Assembly (NCBI RefSeq): GCF_000186865.1
Contig: NW_008705573.1
Location: forward strand, 224,375-259,204
From: Aureococcus anophagefferens
Taxonomy: Eukaryota > Sar > Pelagophyceae > Pelagomonadales > Pelagomonadaceae
Length of the DNA stretch: 34,830 nt
Direction of reading: 5' to 3'
Of this stretch, positions 17,215 through 26,023 are shown piece by piece (the first letter of the stretch is position 1; the number at the start of each line of letters is the position of its first letter). The position numbers and the translations under genes were made by a program. The notes beneath the pieces were generated by a model that ran no database searches, was not told the origin of the DNA, and saw nothing but the letters and a program-made list of their open reading frames with translations.

Positions 17215-18399
17215 TTATTGGCGCGCGTTCCTCGGCGAGAGCAGGATGACCTCGTCGTCGTCGGAGTCGCCGTCGAGCTCGGGGTGGCGCAGCGGCGAAA
17301 TCGCCGCGTCGCCGAGCTCGGGGTGGCGCGCCGTGCCGTCGAGCTCGGGGTGGCCGGACGGCGGCGCGCCGTCCTCGTCGCACGTGAGGATCTCGAGCCA
17401 GAGCTCGAAGATGCCCGGCTCGCCGTCGCTCGCGAGGTCGTCCTCGGCGAGGAGGTCCTCGGCCTCCTCGTCCGTCAGCAGGCCGCGCGACACGGCGACG
17501 TCCAGCAGCGCGGCGCAGCGCGCGGGCTCCGGGAGCGCCTCGATGGTCTCGCGGAGCGGCCGCTCGAGCGGAGGCCAACCGACGACGTCCACCTCGGGCA
17601 GCGGCGGCGGCGGCGGCGGCGGCGGCCGGGGCTTCTGGCGCAGGCTCACCTGTGCGGGCACGAGCGCCGCGGCGGAGAACGGCGACGACCGGGCGGAGGA
17701 TGAAGAAGACGCGTCCGCGGACGACCGCGGCGACGACTGGCCCGAGCTGCCCTCGCCCTCCTCCTCCTCCTCCTCCTCCTCGGCGCCGGGGCCCTTGATG
17801 AAAAAGGAGGAGTCGAGGTAGACGAGGCCGTCGGCGGCCGCCTCCAGGTCCGGGCTCAGCGAGTGGGACCAGGCCGCGACGAGGAGCGTCGCGCCCGCTC
17901 TATGCACCGCGCGCGCGAGCGGCGCAAAGTCGCCGTCGCCGGCGACCAAAAGCAGCGCCGGCGCGCCGTCGGACGCGCTGTGGGAGTAGAGCATCTCGAG
18001 CGCGCGGCAGGCGATGTCGACGTCGACGCCCGCCTGGCGCCTTACGCGCACGGGCGTCGACAGCGGGCCCCGGTGCGGGCACTTGGCGTCGCAGCAGTCG
18101 CGGTTCCGGCAGACGACCTCGTCGACCTTGATGCGCGAGAACGACGTCTCGAAGCCCGCGCGGTTCAGCGACCGCTCGAGCTCCTTGCCGCCCGAGTCCA
18201 TGCGGCCGTCGCGCGCGCCGCACCACACCGACTGCACGACGCGCCGCTCGAAGGCGGCCTCGAGGCGCCGGCGCAGCTGCCGCGGCCGCAGGGCCTTGAG
18301 CTCGCGCGACGACCAGCCGTTCAAATCGCTCGTCTCGTCGTGCTTCGCGCGCCGCGCGCCGACGTGCACGTAGGCCGCGTCGACGACGAGGTAGGCCAT
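17215..18399 (-). CDS. NYN/PIN-like nuclease-domain protein
   Basis: NYN domains are PIN-fold RNases or RNA-processing proteins with clustered acidic residues that bind a metal. The N-terminal domain shows the pattern: YLVVDAAYVHVG (D7), GVDVDIACRALEML (D126, D128) and LLLVAGDGDFAPLARAVHRAGATLLV (D155, D157), followed by SPDLEAAADGLVYLD. An insert with a Cys/His cluster (CRNRDCCDAKCPHRG, about residues 97-111) may bind zinc. The second half is low complexity: an acidic run, Ser-rich segments, a proline run, then a helical domain (LLDVAVSRGLLTDEEAEDLLAE) and three HPELDG/HPELGD repeats near the end. The start MAYLVVD at 18399 sits directly before the first beta strand; the frame is open upstream to an ATG at 18678. 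Substrate RNA is unknown. Confidence 0.8.
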   Translation of the reverse strand: MAYLVVDAAYVHVGARRAKHDETSDLNGWSSRELKALRPRQLRRRLEAAFERRVVQSVWCGARDGRMDSGGKELERSLNRAGFETSFSRIKVDEVVCRNRDCCDAKCPHRGPLSTPVRVRRQAGVDVDIACRALEMLYSHSASDGAPALLLVAGDGDFAPLARAVHRAGATLLVAAWSHSLSPDLEAAADGLVYLDSSFFIKGPGAEEEEEEEEGEGSSGQSSPRSSADASSSSSARSSPFSAAALVPAQVSLRQKPRPPPPPPPPLPEVDVVGWPPLERPLRETIEALPEPARCAALLDVAVSRGLLTDEEAEDLLAEDDLASDGEPGIFELWLEILTCDEDGAPPSGHPELDGTARHPELGDAAISPLRHPELDGDSDDDEVILLSPRNARQ

Positions 18400-18953
18400 G
18401 GCCGTGTGGCTTTGTGGCTTTGTGGTGCGGCGGGGCCGCGCGCGCGGTGCGGCGCGGCCGCGCGTGTGTGGTGCGGCGCCTCGGGGTGGCTGCGCGCGCG
18501 GTCCGCACCGGCCGGCGGGCACGACGAAGTAGCCTCGACGTGACGAGGCGCCAAGCCGATCGACTCCGCTTCGAGAGCTGCTTCGAGGAAGCATGCGGCA
18601 CTTCGCCATGTTGCAGTCCGCCGGGCGCTCAGGCTCGTGCGCGTAGCAGCAGCCCGAACACGAGTCTCCTCGTTGCACTCTTTGCGTTCGTCCGCTTGGC
18701 CGACGCGCCTCAGACCGGGCAACTGCCCCAAGTCGCTCGTTTTTTGTCGCCGCGCTCGGCGCGGCGCGCGTGGAGGCAGAGTGTGAGGACGACGATTCTG
18801 CGGCCTTCTTGCTGGACGCACCTTTCTCTGCTCGGCCCTATCCACGAGCCTGGAGGCGCCATCCATCCCAGGCGCGCTGGGCGGACGGCAACTTTCGACG
18901 ATGCACTTGCCGCGGAGCTGGAAAGCTTGTCGATGCGTCGACGCCAAGTGAAC
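18400..18953. other. Divergent spacer between the NYN and aminodeoxychorismate synthase genes
   Basis: This stretch of 554 bp has no convincing gene. It starts with a tggctttg tandem and gtgcggcg-rich repeats (18408-18475). An in-frame ATG at 18933 lies seven codons upstream of the chosen synthase start. The rest presumably holds two promoters and 5' UTRs. Confidence 0.5.
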
Positions 18954-21254
18954 ATGGCGCGAGCGCTGTGGCTCGCCATGTTGGCCAGCGTCACCGACAC
19001 GCTCGCGCCGCCGAGGCGCATCCCGCGCCTGCTTTTGGTCGACTGCTTCGACTCCTACACGCAGAACGTCGCCGGCTGGCTCGCGGAGGCGAGCCACGCG
19101 CGCCACGGCGGCGACGGCCCCGTCGCCGCGCACTGGCCCGACGTCGTGGCCCACGACGACCCGGCGTTGCTCGGCGCCCTGTCCGGCGACTTTTTGGCCG
19201 AGCGCTACGACGCGCTCGTGCTGTCGCCGGGGCCCGGCCACCCGTCCGAGGCGGCGTCGTTCGAAGGCACGGCCGCGGGCGCGGCGCTCCGCTGCGCGCC
19301 CGCGGGCCTGCCCGTGCTCGGCGTCTGCCTCGGCCACCAGGGCCTGGCGCTGCACCACGGCCTCGCCGTCGAGCGCCTCGGCGCGCCGCAGCACGGCCTC
19401 GTCGCGGAGGTCGCCCACGACGACGGCTCGAGGCTCTTCGCGGGCATGCCCCAGCGCTTCCGCGCGACGCGCTACCACTCGCTGACCGTCGCCGAGCCGC
19501 CGGCGGACTCCGAGCTCCGGGTCACGGCGCGCTGCTCGGCGAGCGGCGACGTCCTCGCGCTCGAGCACGGCTCCGCGCCGCGCTTCGGCGTGCAGTTCCA
19601 CCCGGAGTCCGTCGCGACGCCCCTCGGCCGCGCCATCGCGACGAACTTCCTCGACGTCGTCGAGGCGGCGATGGCGCCCGGGGCGCCGACATCCCCGGCG
19701 CCGCCGCCGCCGCCGGAACGTATCGAAAAATCGACGTCGGAGTTCGAGATCCGCGCGACGCGCGCGCCGCTCGCGTCGCCCGCCGACGACGCGGCGGCGG
19801 CGTGCTACCGCGAGCTCTTCTACGGCGGCGCGGGCAGCTTCTGGCTCGACGGCGGCGGCTCCGCGGCGTCGCGCGTCGCCGTCGTCGGCGACGGCGCGGG
19901 CCCTTTGGGGTACGCGCTCACGCACGACGCGCGGCCCGGCGGCGGCGCGACGACCTGGCACGGCGGGCGGGCCGGGACGACGGCGGCGCCGCTGCTGGAG
20001 ACGCTGCGGGCCGAGCTGGCGAAACTCGAGGGGCTCGCCGTCGTCGACCGCGCGAACGGCACGACGCTGGCGCCGCCGTTCGACTTCGCGCTGGGCTTCG
20101 TGGGCTACCTGGGCTACGAGATGCGCCGGGAGACGGCGGACTACAGCCCCGCGAGCGAGGCGCTGCCGCGGGACCGCGCCGACGAGCCCGACGCGGCCTT
20201 CGTGTTCGCGACGCGCGCCGTCGTCGTCGACGCCTGGGACGGCGCGGCCTGGATTTTGGAGCTCTCAAAAACCGGCGCCCCGCTGGACGACGCCTGGCAC
20301 GACCGCGCGCTCGCCGTGCTGCGGGACGCGCCGGCGCCGGCCGACGCGCCGCCGGCGGACGTGTCCGTGCGGCCGCGCGTCGACGGCGAAGCCTACGGGA
20401 GACAAATAGAATCCGCGCTCGCGTCGATCCGCAGGGGCGACTCCTACGAGATCTGTTTGACGACGTCCTTCGGCGGCACCGTGCCGCCGCGCACGGACCC
20501 GCTGGCCGTCTACGAGCGGCTGCGATCGGGCAACCCGGCGCCGCACTCCGCGTTTTTAGATCTGCGGGCCGAGGCGGACTGCGCGGTCTGCTGCTCGTCG
20601 CCGGAGCGGTTCCTCAAGGTGACGCCCGGCGGGCGCGTCGAGGCCAAGCCCATCAAGGGCACGGCCGCGCGGTCCGATGACGCGGGCGAGGACCGGAGGC
20701 GGGCGGACGCGTTGCGGAACTGCGTGAAATCGCGCGCGGAGAATTTGATGATCGCGGACCTGCTGCGCAACGACCTCGCGCGGTCCTGCGAGCCGGGCAG
20801 CGTGCGCGTGCCCAAGCTCGCCGCCGTCGAGTCCTTCGCGACCGTGCACCAGCTCGTGACGACGGTCCGGGGAGACCTCGCGGCCGGCAACAACGCGCTC
20901 GACGCGGTCGCCGCGGCGTTCCCGCCGGGGTCCATGACGGGCGCGCCGAAGCGGCGCACGACGGAGCTCATCGACGCCCTCGAGCGGCGGGACCGCGGCG
21001 CCTACGCGGGCGCGCTCGGGTTCTTCTCGCCGAACGGCGCCGCGGATCTGAACGTCGTCATCCGCACGGCCGTGCTCTCGTCGCTGGCGTCGCGCGCGCC
21101 GCGCGTCGAGATCGCCGCCGGCGGCGCGCTGACGGCGCTCTCCGACGTCGCCGACGAGTGGGCCGAGGTCACGCTCAAGGCCGACGCGGTCCGCGCCGCG
21201 CTCGCGGCGGGAGCCCGGGTCGCGCGGCCGTCGAACGTGACCTTCGCGCGCTAA
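18954..21254 (+). CDS. ADCS: Aminodeoxychorismate synthase, bifunctional PabA-PabB fusion
   Basis: This enzyme makes 4-amino-4-deoxychorismate from chorismate and glutamine, the first step to p-aminobenzoate and folate. It is a single exon of 766 residues. The N-terminal glutamine amidotransferase has SPGPGHP, the nucleophile in GVCLGHQG (C125) and the FHPES pair (H216, E218). The C-terminal chorismate-binding half has GYLGYEMR, SYEICLTTSF, CSSPERFLKV, ENLMIADLLRNDL, GSMTGAPK and GGALTALSD. The motif PIKGTAAR carries a lysine (K568) where anthranilate synthase has alanine (PIAGT), which favours PabB over TrpE. Fused PabA-PabB is the usual plant, fungal and protist form. The N-terminus MARALWLAMLASVTDTLAPPRR could be an organelle leader. 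An ATG at 18933 is an alternative start. Its stop codon is 10 bp from that of the convergent SYS1 gene. Confidence 0.95.
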   Translation: MARALWLAMLASVTDTLAPPRRIPRLLLVDCFDSYTQNVAGWLAEASHARHGGDGPVAAHWPDVVAHDDPALLGALSGDFLAERYDALVLSPGPGHPSEAASFEGTAAGAALRCAPAGLPVLGVCLGHQGLALHHGLAVERLGAPQHGLVAEVAHDDGSRLFAGMPQRFRATRYHSLTVAEPPADSELRVTARCSASGDVLALEHGSAPRFGVQFHPESVATPLGRAIATNFLDVVEAAMAPGAPTSPAPPPPPERIEKSTSEFEIRATRAPLASPADDAAAACYRELFYGGAGSFWLDGGGSAASRVAVVGDGAGPLGYALTHDARPGGGATTWHGGRAGTTAAPLLETLRAELAKLEGLAVVDRANGTTLAPPFDFALGFVGYLGYEMRRETADYSPASEALPRDRADEPDAAFVFATRAVVVDAWDGAAWILELSKTGAPLDDAWHDRALAVLRDAPAPADAPPADVSVRPRVDGEAYGRQIESALASIRRGDSYEICLTTSFGGTVPPRTDPLAVYERLRSGNPAPHSAFLDLRAEADCAVCCSSPERFLKVTPGGRVEAKPIKGTAARSDDAGEDRRRADALRNCVKSRAENLMIADLLRNDLARSCEPGSVRVPKLAAVESFATVHQLVTTVRGDLAAGNNALDAVAAAFPPGSMTGAPKRRTTELIDALERRDRGAYAGALGFFSPNGAADLNVVIRTAVLSSLASRAPRVEIAAGGALTALSDVADEWAEVTLKADAVRAALAAGARVARPSNVTFAR

Positions 21255-21264
21255 CACCCACCAA

Positions 21265-21714
21265 TTACCCGGCGAGGGGGATGTCCTGGAGCTCTCGTCG
21301 CGAGCAGAGGTACTCGCCGAGGACGATCATGACGACGAGCGCGGACCCGTGGCAGAGCCACCACGTCCAGTGCGGCAGCTCGAGCTCGCTGTAGGCGAGG
21401 CAGGCGGCGAGGTGGCAGGCGTGCATGGTCACGGCGAAGTCGAGGCACTTGCGCGACTTCTCGACGACGACGGCGAGGAGAAACGCGCCCGCGAGGCCGC
21501 CGACGAGGACGCCGAGGACCTCGAGGCCCGCGGACGTCGTCTCGAAGTCGAACTTCTGGCCCGTCGAGAAGAAGCGGTCCATGGACAGCGGCAGCCCGTA
21601 GAGCAGGTGGCAGCAGATGAAGTAGGCGCCCAGCAGCGCGTAGTAGAGGCACTGCAGCGCGGCGATCTCGAGGCAGATGAGCAGCGGGTCGTGTTTCTTC
21701 ATCTTGCTGAACAT
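21265..21714 (-). CDS. SYS1: SYS1 homologue, Golgi membrane protein
   Basis: SYS1 is a small four-helix Golgi protein that recruits the ARFRP1/Arl3 GTPase to the trans-Golgi. The 149-residue protein from the ATG at 21714 matches the family in length and layout: a DPLLICLEIAALQCLYY start, a YFICCHLLYG helix, then GKxCLDF-like KCLDFAVTMHACHLAACLAYS, WTWWLCHGSALVVMIVLGEYLC and the near-terminal RRELQDIPL. The pattern K-C-L-D-F, W-W-L and G-E-Y-L-C-x-R-x-E-L-x-x-I-P-L is characteristic. MKKHDPLL at residue 5 is an alternative start. Confidence 0.93.
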   Translation of the reverse strand: MFSKMKKHDPLLICLEIAALQCLYYALLGAYFICCHLLYGLPLSMDRFFSTGQKFDFETTSAGLEVLGVLVGGLAGAFLLAVVVEKSRKCLDFAVTMHACHLAACLAYSELELPHWTWWLCHGSALVVMIVLGEYLCSRRELQDIPLAG

Positions 21715-21945
21715 AGAACGCGGCGCCTCCTCGTCCGTTCCCGTGTCGGGCCGGCGGCGCGCCCCGCGCCTGTAGGTCCAGATACGAGCAATGCTGGCGC
21801 GCGGAGTGTGGCGGGTCGCGGTCGACGCGGCGGCGGTGCGAGCTCTTGTGGACACGGCTCGGACAAAAGACGCATTCCTTCTTGAAAGTGCTTGAGCCTC
21901 CCCATCGTGTTGTTCGGGGCTCTCCCGCGCCGTTGCTCCACGCCC

Positions 21946-22539
21946 ATGCACTCGTCGCACCTGGCCGAGTGGTTCGCGGCGCCCCGGAGCTCGTCCTCCC
22001 CGCCGAGCTCGTCGTCGGCGGCCCGGCGCCTCGACGCCGACGCGCTCCTCGGCGTCTGCGACATGCTGGCCCTGCCCGGCGTCGGCGCGGCCGCGGGCGT
22101 CGCCAAGTGCTGGGCGGCGGCGGCGGCCGCGAGCGCCGCCGGGCGGACGGCGGAGCTCGGCGAGCTGCTGCGGGCGCGCGTCAACGGGCTGCGCGCGTCG
22201 TTCGCGGACGTGGGGTGCGAGGGCTGCCCCGCCGCGGTCCACGGGCCCCTGCCCCGCGAGGAGCGGCGCTACAACCTCTGGTCCTACGGCTCGTCCCGCG
22301 AGCTCCGCAAGGCCCTCGCGAACGAGGAGTCGCTCTTTCCCCTCGTGCAGACGGTGTGCGCGTCGCACCGGGGCCGCGCCGAGGCCGCGCTCCGCCTCGT
22401 GGTGCGGCTCCAGGACCTCCTCAAGGCGCCGGTCTACATCGAGCACCGCGTCGAGGCGCACCCCCACGACCAGCGCTCCGTGACGAGCCTCTACGTCCAC
22501 AAGGCGCGGCTCCGCGTGAACATAACGACGGTCATCTAG
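21946..22539 (+). CDS. Small F-box-like protein of unknown function
   Basis: A 197-residue protein from the ATG at 21946 (MHSSHLAEWFAAP); the frame extends slightly further upstream only to non-ATG codons. After a Ser-rich stretch, residues about 33-70 (LDADALLGVCDMLALPGVGAAAGVAKCWAAAAAAS) have the helical spacing of an F-box, with Leu-Pro and a conserved Trp position. The C-terminal half (YNLWSYGSSRELRKALANEESLFPLVQTVC to VHKARLRVNITTVI) is predicted mixed alpha/beta and unrecognised. An adaptor role in an SCF-type ubiquitin ligase is inference only. It is divergent from SYS1 with 231 bp between start codons. Confidence 0.6.
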   Translation: MHSSHLAEWFAAPRSSSSPPSSSSAARRLDADALLGVCDMLALPGVGAAAGVAKCWAAAAAASAAGRTAELGELLRARVNGLRASFADVGCEGCPAAVHGPLPREERRYNLWSYGSSRELRKALANEESLFPLVQTVCASHRGRAEAALRLVVRLQDLLKAPVYIEHRVEAHPHDQRSVTSLYVHKARLRVNITTVI

Positions 22540-22657
22540 GTCGATCGTCGCGGTTTCTCTGCCGTTTCTCCGCGGGCCCGCCGCCCCCACGACGGCGCGA
22601 AAGCGAAGAGCTGTCAATTTAGGCAGAGGGCGTCGGAGCCCCCGGCGGGCGCGGCCG

Positions 22658-23191
22658 TCACGCGCCGCGGCCGCATCGCTTCCGGAACCAGTTGGGCACG
22701 CAGCTCACGCGCTCGCGCCGCCGCCGCGGGAAGGCCTCGTCGCGGAAGAAGGACTCGGAGCGGCTCAGGCCCAGGTCGCCGAGGCCCAGCGCCTCGAGCG
22801 CGCAGTTTTGCTCGTGCCTCGCCAACGCCGACGCGGTCAGCCGCGTGCCCCCGCCGTCGTCCGGCGCGTCGTCGCCGTCGAAGGCGCTCGCGGGACCCAG
22901 CGAGTGCAGCTCGAGGTCCACGGACGTCTTGCACCGTCGCAAGCTAGAGTACTTTGTGGATCTGCTCGACCGCGACTCGTCAAATTCAGCGACCGCCGCG
23001 TCGTCGCGCGACCGCGATTTTTCCTGGGACGACGCCGAGCCCTCGTTCCACGCGGCTCGTCTCAGGAGGACTGTGAGCATGGCGTTTGGGATGCGGCGAA
23101 GCTGCGGCACCCTCGCGCTTCCCTCGCAGGGCGCCAAGTTCGGCGCCTGCTGTTCGGCACCATCAAGATCGGCGCACGTTTGCCGCAACAT
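22658..23191 (-). CDS. Hypothetical protein, Ser/Arg-rich
   Basis: A 177-residue frame from the ATG at 23191 (MLRQTCADLDGAEQQ) to TGA at 22658-22660; an internal ATG at 23081 (MLTVLLRRAAWNEG) is an alternative start. Codon third positions are almost all G or C in the second half, which supports minus-strand coding over the overlapping plus-strand frame. The protein is charged, with Ser/Arg clusters (SRSRDDAAVAEFDESRSSRSTKYSSLRRCKTS) that could be kinase sites, and ends in RRRRERVSCVPNWFRKRCGRGA. No domain is recognised. It starts 28 bp after the Kelch gene's stop codon on the same strand. Confidence 0.5.
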   Translation of the reverse strand: MLRQTCADLDGAEQQAPNLAPCEGSARVPQLRRIPNAMLTVLLRRAAWNEGSASSQEKSRSRDDAAVAEFDESRSSRSTKYSSLRRCKTSVDLELHSLGPASAFDGDDAPDDGGGTRLTASALARHEQNCALEALGLGDLGLSRSESFFRDEAFPRRRRERVSCVPNWFRKRCGRGA

Positions 23192-23219
23192 GCAGCTGAG
23201 GACTCCTCCTGCACGCGTG

Positions 23220-24731
23220 TTACCCAAGCATGAGGCGGCGACGCATGTCCGCCGCGCTCGGCAAGGCGGGCGGCGGCGGCGGCGGCGCGTCCGCCAACGC
23301 GGCGACGTCCTCCTCCCCCATCACCTCCACGAACAGCGCCTTCGTCGGGCTGTCCAAGCCCGGGTGGTCGACGCCGCGCATGACGAGCTCGTCCGAGTCG
23401 TCGGAGTCGTAGTCGTCGGCCCGGGGCAGGTACGCGGTGTTGCACTCGCCCGTCAGCACGACGTAGGCGTCGCGGCCCGGCAGTCGGACCGCCGCGGCGC
23501 TCGACCGTACCGCGGCGCACGGCAGGTCGTACGCCGGCGCGAGCGCGGGCGTCGACGACGGGAGCGATTCTGTGATTGGCCTTACGTCCGAGTCGCCACT
23601 GACGCCGCGGTCGACGTCCAGCGCGACGACGCGCGGGTCCGGGTCCTCGCTGTTCGACGAGCCGCCAAAGAGGAGCACGTGGCGCGCGACCGGAAGGCAG
23701 CAGCCCGTGCGCACCGCTGGCGCGTCCGCGGTTGGCTGCTGAAATTCGAGGAAGACCGGCCAGGGGGAGGGTTCGTGGCACCCGGGTTCGTCTTCGGGTT
23801 GCCACACATTGACGACGTCGACGTCTCCGCGCATCTCGTCACCGTCAGCGCTCCGGACCGCGCCCCCTACGAGGAAGAGGCGACCCATCCGTGCCGAGTC
23901 GCGGAAGAACGCGGCGCCGTGCCCCGCGCGCTCGACGAAGCTGCCGATGAAGTTCCACGCGAGTGTCTCGACGTCCAGGAGCCACGTATCTGCGAGACAG
24001 CGGTTCGCCAATCCGCCGTAGACCACGAGATGCCGGTCGGATATGAGCGTCGCGCTGTGGAACGCTCGCGCCACCGGCTTCGCCCCAAAAGGGCGCCTCA
24101 CGCTCCCTGTCGTCGGCGGCGAGGACCACGTCGGGACGCCGGCCTCGTCGAAGTCCACGAACCACGGGTCCATGCTCAGCGTCTCGTCGCCCCAGCCGCC
24201 GATGACGACGCCGCGCGCGCCGAGCGACGTGAAAGTGTGGCCGCGGCGCGGCTGCGGCCACGGGCCGGGGCCCCTCTCGACCGCGACGACGCTCACGGGC
24301 GTCGGATGCGGTCCCGGCGGCGCGCGGACCTCGAAGAGGTCGTCGAGCACGGGGCCGATGTTGCCCCGGTACGTGCCGCCGAAGAGGTACGCGCGGCCGG
24401 CGACGGCGGCGGCCGCCGCGCCCGTGCGGTGCAGGATCCGCCGGTCCGCGCAGTTGACGTGGACGGGCTGGAAGCGGAGCATCGCGCACGCGCGGAGCGC
24501 CGCGTAGCGCTTCGCGAGGGGCCCGGCGGCGCTCCCGGCCCGCGAGCCGAGCAATTCGAGCTTCGACCGCCAGAGCGTCCGCGCCGACGCCTCGTCGGCC
24601 TCGCGGAAGGCGACGCGCTGCGCGCGCTTGCAGGCGGCGCCGAAGGCGCCGATGGTCGGCACGTCGACGAAATGGAGGACGAGGACCTGGAGATCGCTGC
24701 TGCACGCGTTGACCCAGTCCACGGGAGGCAT
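23220..24731 (-). CDS. F-box/Kelch-repeat protein
   Basis: A 503-residue single-exon protein. The N-terminus (DLQVLVLHFVDVPTIGAFGAACKRAQRVAFREADEASARTLW) has the spacing of an F-box. It is followed by Kelch-type beta-propeller blades with double glycines and spaced aromatic residues: GRAYLFGGTYRG, RGVVIGGWGDETLSMDPWFVDF, DRHLVVYGGLANRCLADTWLLDVETLAWNFIGS, GRLFLVGGAVRS and RHVLLFGGSSNSEDP. F-box/Kelch proteins act as substrate receptors of SCF ubiquitin ligases, common in plants and algae. The tail has an Asp/Ser-rich stretch (DDYDSDDSDE) and a proline run. ATG at 24731 is the first in frame. Divergent from the DFRP1-like gene. Confidence 0.87.
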   Translation of the reverse strand: MPPVDWVNACSSDLQVLVLHFVDVPTIGAFGAACKRAQRVAFREADEASARTLWRSKLELLGSRAGSAAGPLAKRYAALRACAMLRFQPVHVNCADRRILHRTGAAAAAVAGRAYLFGGTYRGNIGPVLDDLFEVRAPPGPHPTPVSVVAVERGPGPWPQPRRGHTFTSLGARGVVIGGWGDETLSMDPWFVDFDEAGVPTWSSPPTTGSVRRPFGAKPVARAFHSATLISDRHLVVYGGLANRCLADTWLLDVETLAWNFIGSFVERAGHGAAFFRDSARMGRLFLVGGAVRSADGDEMRGDVDVVNVWQPEDEPGCHEPSPWPVFLEFQQPTADAPAVRTGCCLPVARHVLLFGGSSNSEDPDPRVVALDVDRGVSGDSDVRPITESLPSSTPALAPAYDLPCAAVRSSAAAVRLPGRDAYVVLTGECNTAYLPRADDYDSDDSDELVMRGVDHPGLDSPTKALFVEVMGEEDVAALADAPPPPPPALPSAADMRRRLMLG

Positions 24732-24979
24732 GGTGTTTTTGGAGCGACGCGCGTTCTAGGCCGGGCTCACCGAGCTCATAAGCAGCCCCTTCCGCCGAGC
24801 ATCAACGTCGTCCTTGCCGCTCTCCTTGACGCGGCCTTGGCAGCGAGTACTGAGGAGCTCGACGACCGCACTGCGCGCGCGCCACCGCCGCGCGACCCCG
24901 CGCCGCCGCCGCCGCCGCGCCGCGACCCGCCGCGACCCGCGCCGCCGCCGGAACCGGTCTCAAACCCCGCGACGGCGCC

Positions 24980-25843
24980 ATGGGCGGCTCGAGCAAGCTC
25001 GACAAGCTCAAGGCGCTGCAAAAGGAGGGGAAGAAGGGCATCGTCGTCGACAAGACGTTCGGCATGAAGAACAAGAAGGGCAAGAAGGCCCAGGACATGG
25101 CGAAGCAGATCGCCACGAGCAAGGCGGCCGCCGCGAACTACGACCCCGAGAAGGCGAAGCGCGAGAAGAAGAACGCGAAGATCGCGCGCATCGAGCAGGA
25201 GATGGAGCTCAAGGCGCTCTTCAGCGAGGGTTTAAGTATTACGGTCAAGAAGAAGGACCTGCACAAGAAGAAGACGGGCGCCGAGTCGTCCGGCGGCGGC
25301 GGCGGCGGCGGCGCGGGCGTCCACTACGACGACGCGTGGGCCGAGTCCGAGCTCGCCAAGGCGGGCCAGTCCGCGCCCGGCGGGCAGCTGACGCTCGAGC
25401 AGCGCATCGAGCAGAAGCGCAAGGAGCTCGCGGCGAGCGGCAAGAAGGGCACGCCCGTGACGCCCGAGACGTTCGCCAAGTGGAAGGCGGCGAAGGCGGC
25501 CAAACTCCTCAAGGAGAAGCTCGCGGCGGCCAAGGCCGAGGAGCTCAAGAAGAAGGGCGGCAAGTCCGTCCTCTCCGGCAAGGACTTGTACGCGCTGAAG
25601 AAGGACCTCTTCGTCGACGACGCGGAGGCCGACGACGGGCCCATCGAGCGCGAGAAGGAGGCCGCGGACGAGGGCTACGACGAGAACGGCGCGGCGTTGG
25701 ACCAGGAGGAGAGCAGGCCAGTCGACGCCGCGGGCGTCGAGGTCACCATCGACGGCGCGGCGACGGCCGTCAACGCCGCGCTCTACGGCGGCGACGACGG
25801 CATCGACGACCTCGACGACCTCGACGACCTCGACGACGACTAG
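24980..25843 (+). CDS. DFRP1/ZC3H15-like protein lacking the CCCH zinc fingers
   Basis: DFRP1 (ZC3H15, yeast Tma46) binds and stabilises the DRG1 GTPase on ribosomes. This 287-residue protein keeps both family ends. The N-terminal motif VVDKTFGMKNKKGKK parallels the family's DKTFGLKNKKGAK, followed by a charged helix ending ELKALFSEGL. The C-terminal DRG-binding-like region reads LTLEQRIEQKRKELA, VTPETFAKWKAAKAAKLLKEKL, KSVLSGKDLYALKKDLFVDDAEADD. Between them, where the family has two CCCH zinc fingers and about 100 residues, there is only a short Lys-rich stretch and a glycine run. The tail ends in an Asp-Leu-Asp repeat. Single exon. Orthology is inferred from motif order; loss of the fingers is seen directly. 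Confidence 0.75.
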   Translation: MGGSSKLDKLKALQKEGKKGIVVDKTFGMKNKKGKKAQDMAKQIATSKAAAANYDPEKAKREKKNAKIARIEQEMELKALFSEGLSITVKKKDLHKKKTGAESSGGGGGGGAGVHYDDAWAESELAKAGQSAPGGQLTLEQRIEQKRKELAASGKKGTPVTPETFAKWKAAKAAKLLKEKLAAAKAEELKKKGGKSVLSGKDLYALKKDLFVDDAEADDGPIEREKEAADEGYDENGAALDQEESRPVDAAGVEVTIDGAATAVNAALYGGDDGIDDLDDLDDLDDD

Positions 25844-26023
25844 GGGTGCTCGGGGTTAATGGTTCCTAACTAGTGCCCTTTGTTCTCGTTGTGTGTGGGG
25901 TATGTGCCCCGCGGGGGATTTTGGAACGGAAAGTGAACGCACCTATTTTTTTAGCGACTTCACGAGCACAACAACGTGAAGTAGTAGTCGGTTAGAGAAG
26001 CAGCCCACGGGTCTTCGGGGAAG

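Noticed and set aside
22692..25067. A 791-residue plus-strand open frame
   Set aside because: Opposite the clear Kelch-repeat gene and the Ser/Arg-rich minus gene, whose codon third positions are strongly GC. Only its first 180 codons look at all protein-like.
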